A stretch of 34,456 nt of DNA from Condylostoma magnum. Lineage: Eukaryota > Ciliophora > Heterotrichea > Heterotrichida > Condylostomatidae. A program made the position numbers and the translations under genes. Below, one piece after another: positions 21,556 through 31,469 of this stretch. Positions within the stretch are counted from its first letter, which is position 1, and each line of letters begins with the position of its first letter. The notes beneath the pieces were generated by a model. It saw only the letters and a list, made by a program, of their open reading frames with translations, had not been told where the DNA came from and did no database searches. The DNA is taken from positions 21,180 through 55,635 of the forward strand of contig CAKKTI010000097.1 in NCBI GenBank assembly GCA_920105805.1, read 5' to 3'.

Positions 21556-23391
21556 CTAGATACTTATAGCCCCTACACTCTCATCGGAAAAATCCTCATC
21601 ATACACATCGTCGCTTGAGTCAAATTCCGGTACTTCTCTTTCCTTTACGAAAATTTCATCGTTTTAACTCCTTGTTCCTGTAGTTAGTTCTGCTTCAAAG
21701 CCTTGCTTTTTTAGGAATTTTTACATTTATTCAATGTATTCGTCCTTTTCCTAGTGGCTGTATATAAGCGCCATTTACTGGTTTTTCATTTCCTCGTAGT
21801 CCCGTTCTAGCTGGTTGTACTGCTTGGTCATTCCTTTAATTGCCTTTTTGTGAGATTCTAACTCGTCTAGCATTGAGCCTGGATCGTCATACTCGTCTCC
21901 AAGCATTCTTCTGCATATTTCAACCTCTTCTTCAAGTTGCTGTACATAGGGAACTGTTCTTTCTAAGGCGTCCTGTAGTTGATCTCTGTTTTCTAGTATT
22001 TGCTTCATTTGCTGACTTGTGCTTTGTGTTTGTTGCTTTATGTTGTTGTTTTCCTCTAGTAGAATTTTAATGACTTCTCGTGTGTCTCTTAGTAGTTGTC
22101 TTTCTCTTAAAACTTCTTTTCCTAAATACACTCGTAAAGCATTAGTTTTCTAGTATGAATTAGCTGTTTTTTCCACAGCTTCTTTTAGGGAACAATTAGC
22201 AAATTATGAAATTATATACTGATTTGGCTTTTCTACATACACCTTGATTCCCTGTATACTCACTACGTCTTAATGTTATTTTAAGGACTTTTGGAATCGT
22301 ATAGTGCCAATAACAGTGTAAACATATACTCTTAACCTGTTATTTTATTTAGCTTTATTAGGACTGCCTTCTTTTAGCAGTAAAGCCCTCAGTTCACTTT
22401 CCTCCTGTTCGAACGTTTAGGTTAAAGTTCTCGTAAAAAGAGCATAACCTCTAAGTTACTCTTTTATAATCATGACTTTATTTACAAAGGCATGCAGAAG
22501 ACATATAGAGTACATTAATTAATCCTCCTATGTACTTTGATTAACCTAATCGCTATCCTTAAGCGACTTATACTTAGTATAAATTTCCTATGAACTTTCC
22601 TCATTTAGCTCAATCAGCTTAGTAATGACCTCCATCTGCTATGCCATTTCATTGATTCTATTTAAATACTCGATATTATTGGGCTAGCTTTGATCTTATA
22701 TTATACTCTAATTATCACAGAACACGGATACCATCTACTTCACTTCCTATAAAATCTCCCTTAAGGTCCTTCTTTAGTAGTTTATAGGGCAATACCCTTT
22801 CTCAACAGCAAACTATATACAAGACTCCAAACAATTCACAGTAGTTTTAATATCATCATTCAGCACCTGCAGATTACTCTCCATACTTTAAATCTTTTTC
22901 GCATAATTCTCTTACTTCCTCTCTCTGTTCGAATTTGAGCTTTTTTTCAAATTCCTTTTACTGGTCTAAGCCTCAATCAAGTTCCCCAGTGACTCAATTT
23001 ACCGTTTCATCTTCATAATATCAGTTCTCAATCCCTTACATTCCTCAGTTTTCCTTAAAAACTTATCATGAGACCCCTCCACCCTGTCCTTTACTCCGTC
23101 CCTCGTGTAAATCAGCGCATTTCTCAACTGCTCGCAAGGTTGATTTAACAGCTGACATATTTCAAACCTTGGCGGTCTGGGAAACGAGGGGGCAGTTGAC
23201 CAGGATTTAGGATTCATTGAACTGAGCACCCATCCTGCTGTATCGTTTATAAAACTGTTCACTTGTTTAATCTCACGCATAAAAAATTTCCATGATCTAG
23301 CTATTCCCTCCTAGCTTGCATTTACTTATTTGGTAGAGTTGGATCTATTTAAATTTCCCTTTTTCCCTTGCGGTGAATTTCGCTTAGACAT
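21556..23391 (-). CDS. Long coiled-coil protein, family not recognised
   Basis: A 611-residue protein read as one uninterrupted frame from ATG 23391-23389. Residues 1-35 are basic and Ser/Asn-rich. Residues 36-120 form a less repetitive head (FMREIKQVNSFINDTAGWVL, then SSMNPKSWSTAPSFPRPPRF). From about 120 to 400 and again from 415 to 560 there are long heptad-patterned helices, such as QLEEEVEICRRMLGDEYDDP and MKQILENRDQLQDALERTVP. A short non-helical part lies between them. The tail is acidic (FDSSDDVYDEDFSDESVG). The shape suggests a structural cytoskeletal or axonemal protein, but nothing identifies the family; I considered tektin and ODA-docking proteins and saw no signature. Ends TAG 21558-21556 (a further TAA lies at 21537-21535), nearly touching the convergent PLAC8 gene. 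Confidence 0.7.
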
Positions 23392-23755
23392 TTAAATTAC
23401 TTTAAATAATATAAATTAGCTGGCTTTGTGTGTAGGTGTATGGTTGACTTTTCGAGGGGCTTGAGATGTATATCTAAGGCTTGATGGATTATGCAGGTTT
23501 TGCTTTTATAGCTAGTATTTTACTATTAGTTTTTAATTATTCGGATATTCAAAACACTTGATGTTATTTAGTACTGTGGATGTTTATATTTAGGACTAGC
23601 TTTGTAAGATTTATTCGATTTTATTAGTTTTACTCATTCTCAATTACTAAATACATTTCTATGCATTGTATTTAAATATACTATACGAATTAATACTACA
23701 TTTTTCTTTTGCTATGCATATATACCTATTTTAATACTATTCAACTATACAAAAG
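23392..23755. other. AT-rich divergent intergenic region
   Basis: Separates the coiled-coil gene (minus) from a WD40 gene (plus). Very AT-rich. No coding similarity or RNA gene is seen. It marks the change from tightly packed to loosely packed DNA. Confidence 0.35.
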
Positions 23756-25129
23756 ATGGAAGAACAGCCAGAAAATATACTCTCTATCCTTATAAGTTCT
23801 CTTTTATATAAGAAGTGATCTACAAGAAGGTCTTAAACTCTTTCAATTGTCCCTAAAGAGTATTTAAAACTTAAACAATCAGCTTTTCCATCTATATAAT
23901 AATATCTATCCATTATTGTAACAATGACAGAGTCGAAATAATTAATGCCTTAACTTGAAATTGTATCAAAGGCACTCAAATACTTTAAAAATATCAACTT
24001 AACTGATAAAAATATGAATTACTTAAAGATATCAGATATCAATGGGATATCATTTAATGATAGAGTAATAAATATGACTTATAGTGAAATTCTGATAATA
24101 TAAGAAGCCAACATAGAAAATGCAGTATTAATAGATAAAGAATTAGTAAGATGAAGTAATAACATATTTTAGAATAATCGAACAGGGGAGCATACTAAAA
24201 ATCCTTTAAAGTTGCTTAAATATCAAGCATATGCAAACTTAATACTAAAACAAGCTAATCAAATGAACACTTCAATAAATCCCAAGTAACCAATACATTC
24301 AGCAGGGCATTTATAAGGAATATAGGAATTATGTATTGAAGGTAACACAATTATTAGTGGAAATTTTAATGGGTCCGTTTGACTTTGAGATATATAAAAT
24401 CCAATAAACGATAGAGTGATCGGAATGCATGATAATTCCATATTCGGTATATGCATTGAGGGTAATAAAGTTATCAGTGGTAGTAATGATAAAACCGTGC
24501 GACTTTGAGACTTATTAAATCCAAGCAACAATAAAATAATTGGAAAACATTAACGCTTCGTGATGGGCGTATGCATTGATGATAATACTGTAGTCAGTTG
24601 CAGTTTTGATGGAACTATTTGAATTTGGGACTTATCAAATCCAGATAATAATAGAGAGATTGGAAGACATAACCACTATGTACGATGTGTATGCATGGAA
24701 GGCGATACAGTAATTAGTGGTAGTGACGATAAAACTATACGTCTTTGGGACTTATAAAATAGAAACAACAATAGAATAATTTGATAGGGTGATAATTACG
24801 TATAAAGTCTATGCATTGAAGGTAATACAGTAATTAGTGGAGGTAATGATAATACTGTGCGACTTTTTGACTTATCGAATTCAGACAATAATAGAATACT
24901 AGGGGGTAAGTATTCCAAGCCTTTAAGTGTTGGCATTGAAGGTAATATAGCTGTAAGCGGAGGATTGGACGATACTGTGCGGCTTTGGGATTTATTAGAC
25001 CCAAAAAACAATAGAATTCTGTCTTAATCTAAAAATTGAATTTATTCTGTGGTTATAAAGAACTCTATTGTGGTATCTGGAGAAAGTGGCATTAAACCAG
25101 CTTTTATTAGGACAGATGCCAGAACTTAG
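23756..25129 (+). CDS. WD40-repeat (beta-propeller) protein
   Basis: A 457-residue protein. Residues 1-185 are a helical region without recognised family ([20 protein letters not shown] at the start). The propeller has seven blades of about 40 residues, such as [20 protein letters not shown] and [20 protein letters not shown], and closes with a half-blade [14 protein letters not shown]. The ends and blades match the minus-strand gene at 11381-12655. TGA codes for Trp inside blades: the SVWLWDI strand uses TGA at both 24380-24382 and 24386-24388. Start ATG 23756 is the first Met in frame. Ends TAG-TAA (25127-25132). Likely a scaffold or recognition protein; partner unknown. Confidence 0.8.
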
Positions 25130-25132
25130 TAA

Positions 25133-25659
25133 TATTAGTTAAGGTATTTATTGAATTATTGATCATAAAACAATTAGAATTCATATACTATAATTTGTTT
25201 AAAACTTTTATTTTTTACTGAGATTAAGCCTACTGTTAATTAATCAATTTAGAACTTCTTGATTCATTTTGAGGAAATTACATGAAGAAGACAATTAAAT
25301 ACTTTTGATGGATATGTAATAGTAGGTTATTTTAAATTAATTTTGAGGAAACATAAATAATTTGAGTAATGAAGACAGTTTTATTATAGATAACTCATTC
25401 ACATATTTAAAATGAATTTTAAAAGCTTTTAATCAATTTATTATATTCAAATAAACGATTTAATTAAAAAATTGCACTAATTATTGATTGGAAAATACAT
25501 TGTATATAAAATATACTAGTTAAATAGTACTTTTATTTTAATTTCTTAGTGTAATCATTAGAGCAATTCATAACAAAAGATAAGTCCTAATTTTTGCTCA
25601 ATTCATTTATGATAAAATGCAAGTAAGTATAAAAAGTTTATTAGAATATAAGATGGAGC
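25133..25659. other. AT-rich intergenic stretch
   Basis: Contains many poly-A/T runs and TTTAA words. No coding pattern or RNA gene is recognised on either strand. Confidence 0.35.
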
Positions 25660-26190
25660 ATTATATATTCCATGAAAGCTATATAACTGTATATCTTTAG
25701 AACTTATCACATCCAATAAATAATAAAATCCTATCAAATCTTATTTTATCTATGGCATTAAAGAATTCAACTCCATACTCATGATTTCCAATTACTCTAT
25801 TGTTGTTTAAGTTTAGCTAATCTCAAATCTTTATCACTCCATCTATATTTCCTGTTACAAATCTGCTCAACTTAGCATATTAATATTGTATTGCTTATTG
25901 ATATTATCCATAGCACTTTGATATTTGTTTTTGGCTAATTTAGCTTAGTATTCAAATAAGTTATGGAAATTATTATATCATTCTTTTCTTCTGTTGAATT
26001 ATTTTATAATAATGCTTTAAACTTATTTTTTATACTTTACTCAATATTTAATCTAAGTATCTTTAAACAAGGGTTAGAATGATTATACGTTTATCTTGTG
26101 TATCTAAGTAAGTCTCTACTAAATTATTGAATAAATTGCTTTTTGTATTTTCTTATTTAAAGTCCAATGCTAATTCTGTATTTCAAGCAT
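25660..26190 (-). pseudogene. Truncated WD40-family gene relic
   Basis: On the minus strand a helical N-terminal part opens at 26190 (MLEIQNQHWTLNKKIQKAIY), with a long Lys/Gln-rich helix (FEYQAKLAKNKYQSAMDN) similar in style to the N-terminal regions of the intact WD40 genes. It is followed, in another frame, by a single clear blade: RFVTGNIDGVIKIWDQ then LNLNNNRVIGNHEYGVEFFN. The remaining blades are missing and the sequence decays after 25700. The change of frame and the single blade argue for a broken host gene, although a short intron could hide part of the break. It faces away from the tandem WD40 genes that start at 26232. Confidence 0.5.
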
Positions 26191-26211
26191 ATTTTTCAGT
26201 TAAACTATTAT

Positions 26212-26231
26212 CGTTAATTTTATATAAAGAA
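26212..26231 (+). promoter_or_regulatory. TATA-like element conserved before both tandem WD40 genes
   Basis: AATTTTATATAAAG lies just before the ATG at 26232; the matching site before the second copy (28481-28496) reads AATTTTATATAGAAA. Similarity between the two upstream regions begins with the CGT just before this element, so it is the only shared upstream sequence and a fair promoter candidate. Confidence 0.45.
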
Positions 26232-27698
26232 ATGGAAAACTGTATTTAACTAATCGTCAGAAACTTGATCACTGGGATCGATTTCTAATAAATCTACCAA
26301 ACATATCATCAGCATATGGCATGACCAGATCAAAGCGACGTTTTAAGTATTCTAAAAGGCTAAATCTTCACCTAAGACAACCTAAGAGCTCTATGGGAAA
26401 ACCTAGAATGGGCTAATCCACTCTTTAAGCTAGAAAGAACCTTACAAATTTGCCAATTTTTCACAATTAAATTCTAACCCTTGTTAGAAACCTTCATTTA
26501 TGACCTTGTGAGATAGAATGAGATAAAAGCCAAGCATCTGAAATATTTGGATGGTTTGGTCAAATCAAGTAATTAAGCAAAAGAAATCATATAACGAATC
26601 AAGCCTGATGATTTGATAGTAGTAAAGCTCAAAACATTTGGAGAAATATCATGATAACTTCTTTTCACCAAAACAGATCAGAAAGAACAAGCTAATAGAA
26701 TTTTACAATGAATTCTGGGATGTTCAAGAGTAAATTAAACGAGAGCTGTAAAAAAAGCTGGAGAATATATAAGACATCAAGCAAGGCAACTGGAATTACA
26801 ACGAAAATAATTCTAGTAACAAAAGTGGAAATAAGGAATCATCGGTCAGCATGATAAATATGTATGATCAGTTTGTATTTCAAGAAATTAATAACTCATA
26901 ATATCAGGCGGAGATGATAGTCAAATAAGAGTATGGGACTTATCAAACCCATCCAGAAACAGAATCATTGGTCAACATGATAAAGGTGTAAGATCAGTTT
27001 GCATTTCAAAAAGTGACTAACTAGTAGTATCAGGTGGAAATGATAATCAAGTAAGAGTATGGGATTTATAAAACCAATCAAAAAGTAGAATAATTGGCTA
27101 GCACGATCATTATGTGCTATCAGTTTGCATTTCAAGAAGTGAATAGCTAGTAGCATCATGTGGATGTGATAATAAAATAAGAGTATGGGACCTATAAAAC
27201 CCATCCAGAAACAGAATTATTGGCCAGCATAATGATAACGTATGATCAGTTTGCATTTCAAGAAGTGAATAGCTAGTAGTATCAGGCGGATTTGATAAGA
27301 AAGTAAGAGTATGGGACTTATCAAACCCATCCAGAAACAGAATTATTGATCAACATGATGAAAATAGGGTATCATCAGTTTGCATTTCAAGAAGTGAATA
27401 GCTGATAGTATCAGGTGGATATGATTATAAAGTAAGAGTATGGGACTTATAAAACCAATCCAGGATCATTGGTCAACATGATTATTTTGTATACTCAGTT
27501 TGCATTTCAAGAAGTGAAAAGCTGATAGTATCAGGTGGAGGTGATTACGAAGTAAAATTATGGGACTTATAAAACCCATCTAGAAATAGAATAATTGGCC
27601 AGCATAATTCTACTGTATTATCAGTTTGCATTTCAAAAAGTGAACAACTAGTAGTATCAGGTGGAGCAGATAATAAAATAAGAGTATGGGAAATTTAG
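26232..27698 (+). CDS. Seven-bladed WD40 protein, tandem copy A
   Basis: A 488-residue protein. Residues 1-210 form a conserved N-terminal region, mostly helical (LRALWENLEWANPLFKLERT, KTFGEISWQLLFTKTDQ, GEYIRHQARQLELQRKQ), of no recognised family. Seven WD40 blades follow, each about 42 residues with a near-constant frame: IIGQHD, four variable residues, SVCISRSEQLVVSGG, two or three variable residues, VRVWDLSNPSRNR. Blade-to-blade DNA is also very similar, which implies gene conversion or recent amplification. The last blade ends VWEI followed by TAG (27696-27698), at the same place as in copy B; open frame continues beyond, so a longer protein cannot be excluded. Its nearest relative is copy B, 2.27 kb downstream. 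The constant scaffold with variable top-face positions suggests a recognition function. Confidence 0.8.
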
Positions 27699-28477
27699 TT
27701 AGGTAATTTATTTTGAAATAACTTTAAACTGCTAAAATACTTTAATCATTATATTAATGCAAGTTGCTAAATTGAATCTTGTAATTTAGATAAAATATTA
27801 TATGAGAAAGTTAGTTAGATATCCTTTTAAATTATGACATTTGGGGAAATATCCTTGTATTAAATTCTTAGCGAAAGTTTTTCAAGAAGTATTTTAATTT
27901 TATAAGAAGCAGAATGTAAGCTATAATAAGTCTTAATTACTTCTGTATAGTGATTATAGCTACCAAACTTTAAATTCTTGAAAGACCAATTAAAATTGAA
28001 CAACTAAATCAATAATATGTACCTGGCAAATCAATGAATGATAAGAAATATGATTCAATTTAATCTTAAGCTGTTTTAGTCCTATTGTAGTTATTTGTAC
28101 TATCTTCTCTTGATTTGAATATCTCTACTTTATTTAAATACTATTCTTCATATTAATGTTTTCACTTACCCTTTATAATCAATATTGACAATATATTTCA
28201 AATTTTCCTTATAAATATTGGTAATCTATTTAAGTTAATCATTAGTTTCTATAATATACTAATTTATGCATAATAAATCGTGTACTTAATCCATCTTTTG
28301 ATCGATTTTCTTTTAGCTGGTATTTCTTAGCTAGGTTTATTTATTAGTGAGTTATTAGAGCTCTTCTAATACATAGCCCCAGGGATATTTTATACTATTG
28401 TAAGAATAATCTATGAGAAACATAGTACAATCTCAATAAGATACAATTAAAGGGTCAATAATAAGAACAAATAGCCT
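27699..28477. other. AT-rich spacer between tandem WD40 copies
   Basis: No intact gene is recognised. The plus frame continuing from copy A is open and has a mildly protein-like start (FKLLKYFNHYINASCQIE), but this is weak evidence under a code without fixed stops. The spacer is not repeated after copy B. Confidence 0.35.
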
Positions 28478-28496
28478 CGTCAATTTTATATAGAAA

Positions 28497-29966
28497 ATGG
28501 AAAACTGCATTGAACCAATCGTCAGAAACTTGATTGCCGGGATAAATTTCTAATAAATCTACCAAGCAAATCATCAGCATATGGCATGACCAGATAAAAG
28601 GGAAGTTAGAAGCATTCTAAAGGGCTAAATCTTCACCTAAGACAACTTGAGAGCTCTATGGAAAAATCTAGAATGGGCTAATCCAAGCACTAAACTTAGA
28701 AGAACCTATACAATTTGCCAACTGTTCACAATTACTTGCTGACCTACGATAGGCTGATTCATTGATGACTTTATCAGCAAGTATGAGATTAAAGTCAGAT
28801 ATCTTAAATATTTGGATGGTTTGGTCAAATCAAGCAATTAAGCTAAAGACATCATATAAAGAGTGAATCACAATGATTTGATAATAGTAAGGCTCAAGAC
28901 ATTTGGAGAAATATCATGATAACTTCTTTTCACTAGAACAGATTGCAATGAACAAGCTAATAGAATTTTATAATGGATTCTGGGATGTTCAAAAGTGAAT
29001 TAAACGAGAGCTGTAGAAAAAGCTGGAGAATATATAAGACATCAAGCAAGGCAACTGGAATTACAACGAAAATAATTCTAGTAACAAAAGTGGAAATAAG
29101 GAATAATCGGTCAGCATTATGATTGGGTATACTCAGCTTGCATTTCAAGAAGTGAATAGCTAGTAGTATCAGGTGGAAAGGATCATCAAGTAAGAGTATG
29201 GGACTTATAAGACCCATCCAGAAATAGAATCATTGGCCAGCATGATTAGGCGGTAATATCAGTTTGCATTTCAAGAAGTGAATAACTAATAGTATCAGGT
29301 GGAGAAGATAATAAAGTAAGAGTATGGGATTTATAAGACCCATCCAGAAATAGAATTGTTGGCCAGCATGATAATTATGTGCTATCAGTTTGCATTTCTA
29401 GAAGTGAATAGCTAATAGTATCAGGTGGAGGAGATAGGACAGTAAGAGTATGAAATTTATAAAACCCATCCAGAAACAGAATCATTGGCCAACATGATAA
29501 TTATGTATTATCAGTTTGCATTTCATGAAGTGAATAGCTAGTAGTATCATGCGGAGAAGATAAGACAGTAAGAGTATGGGACTTATAAAACTCATCCAGA
29601 AACAGAATCATTGGCCAACATGATTAGGCGGTAATATCAGTTTACATCTCAAGAAGTGAATAGCTAATAGTATCAGGTGGAGAAGATAATAAAGTAAGAT
29701 TATGAGACTTATAAGACCCATTCAGAAATAGAATCATTGGTCAACATGATAATTATGTATGAGCAGTTTGCATTTCAAGAAGTGAATAGCTAGTAGTATC
29801 AGGCGGAGTTGATAATAAAGTAAGAGTATGGGACTTATCAAACCCATCCAGAAACAGAATCATAGGTCGGCATGATGATAATGTAAGATCAGTTTGTATT
29901 TCAAGAAGTGAATAATGAGTAGTATCAGGTGGAAGGGATAAGAAAGTAATAGCATGGGAAATTTAG
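28497..29966 (+). CDS. Seven-bladed WD40 protein, tandem copy B
   Basis: A 489-residue paralogue of copy A with the same layout: a 210-residue N-terminal region and seven blades. The N-terminal region is strongly similar, with an identical stretch from GEYIRHQARQLELQRKQ into the first blade. Synonymous swaps prove the code: copy A has RIL-Q(CAA)-W(TGA)-ILGC while copy B has RIL-Q(TAA)-W(TGG)-ILGC. Blades 2 and 5 (around 29241 and 29619) are nearly identical in DNA and lie exactly 378 bases apart, three blade lengths, so a three-blade block was duplicated or exchanged. Trp in blades 3 and 5 is TGA (29451-29453, 29703-29705). It ends VIAWEI-TAG (29964-29966) like copy A. The frame is intact, so both copies look functional. 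Confidence 0.82.
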
Positions 29967-31469
29967 TTAGGTAATTCTAATTTACTCCGAAATAACTTTA
30001 TTCTTCTAATCAAACATTTTAAATTGTTCAAAGGCTATTAAAAGTGCATATAAATGAATCGTGAAAATCCTTAATCGATAAATCAATTAATAATAAATGA
30101 ATAATGTATTAATAAAGTTAGCCATCAATTAGACATTTTATTTATGTTAAAATACTTTCTTAACTATATAAATTTAATATCAAAAAGTATTTAAATGTAA
30201 TTATGCAAGAGTAACAATTGGTTAGAAAAGATTGTTGGATACTTGTTATCTAAATATGTTATTGCATGATTAAGAAATAGAAGAGCAGTTACATATCAAG
30301 ATACTCATAAAATTCCTTAATGTAGGCTTATTTAGGGAATAATAAAAACAAAGGGATTTTCAATCCTAGGATATTTTTATTTGCAGATGAATAAATTAAA
30401 ACATACCAAGCTAATCAGATTTCCAACTTTCTGTATGCCTTGAATATGGAGAAAGGTACCAATAAAAATAATACATATTTTTGAAGATCCAATTTGTAAG
30501 GTTTAAATTTTTATGACGAATACTATTATATAGTTATCAATTTATGTAGATATTTAAAGATAATAAGTAAATCTAAGAAGAAATTGTAATATACAAATAG
30601 CAAGAAGTGTAAAAATAATCTAATAAGAAATAGCATTATCTGTTTTTCATAATATATTTTAACAATTTGCATAGATTTCTAAAGCTATTACAGTACAATA
30701 GTATATTTATTATGAAGTAACTTGTTATATAATGTTTACTAAATATGTAGCTTATCATTTTTAAAGGAAATATTATCTAGCAAACATTAGTAAAAGGTAT
30801 TGTATTCAAGCATAGTTTGCTTGTAAGAGAATACGCTGAATCATAAAATTATGCAATATATAATAATAAAGATTAAGACTTAATAAAGTCTTAAGTAAAG
30901 AGGGTCAAATTGTAACATTTCACCTCAATTATCAATCTAATAAAAAGATAGGCTTATTAAGACTTTTAGAACACAATAGAAAATCATTATAGTAGCTTGA
31001 CTGTTTTTTGATCTAATTAATTTAATAACATTTCCTGTATAAAACTCATTAGTAATATTAGTTAACATTAAGGTTTATTATTTATAAAACTGCAGGGAGT
31101 AGTAGAATTGATTTTTAGAATTTACAGATTAACGATAAACTTTACTTGCCAAGCGAATAAAATCCTAGTGTTGCCGGCATATTAAAGAAAAAGCAAATTT
31201 TATACAAAGCAATCAGCATATATATAATTTTCCTGAGAAAGGAAAAGCCATTGACAACTTGCAATTTACGATATATTAGTTTACCTTAAAAGATTATGAA
31301 AGCTTCTGAAATAAAAGGTTTTCTAAACTTTTATGCAAATGGATTTCCTGACTGAGTCTTAAGATAAGTACATAAAGTTTATAATAACCATCAATGCTAT
31401 TAATTGTATAAATTCAACATTCTCAATTTATATGGTTAATAATCTATAATCTCTTTACACTATAATAAA
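29967..31469. other. Long AT-rich intergenic stretch
   Basis: About 1.5 kb without a convincing gene. A plus-strand segment near 30330-30560 reads somewhat protein-like (FNPRIFLFADEQIKTYQANQ), and another near 31120-31310 does too, but every frame is open under this code and no family is recognised. No RNA gene or repeat is seen. Confidence 0.35.

Larger units (their letters stand above)
26212..29966 (+). repeat. Tandem gene duplication with internal WD40 repeat arrays
   Basis: Two direct copies (26212-27698 and about 28478-29966) of the same gene, offset by about 2265 bases. Inside each, a 126-base unit is repeated about seven times (26866-27698 and 29107-29966). Similarity between copies starts about 20 bases before the ATG and stops just after the shared TAG (GAAATTTAGTTAGGTAA), so the duplicated unit is almost exactly the gene. 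Confidence 0.8.

Noticed and set aside
24259-25011. Minus-strand Leu/Pro/Ser-rich open frames
   Set aside because: Antisense shadow of the WD40 gene at 23756-25129.
26866-29966. Regular 126-base repeats as a CRISPR-like or satellite array
   Set aside because: The unit encodes one WD40 blade in frame, has no spacer/repeat division, and keeps reading frame through all copies.
30190-30560. Candidate extra gene in the long intergenic region (FNPRIFLFADEQ and following)
   Set aside because: All frames are open under this code, two frames look equally protein-like, and no family or clear start is recognised.
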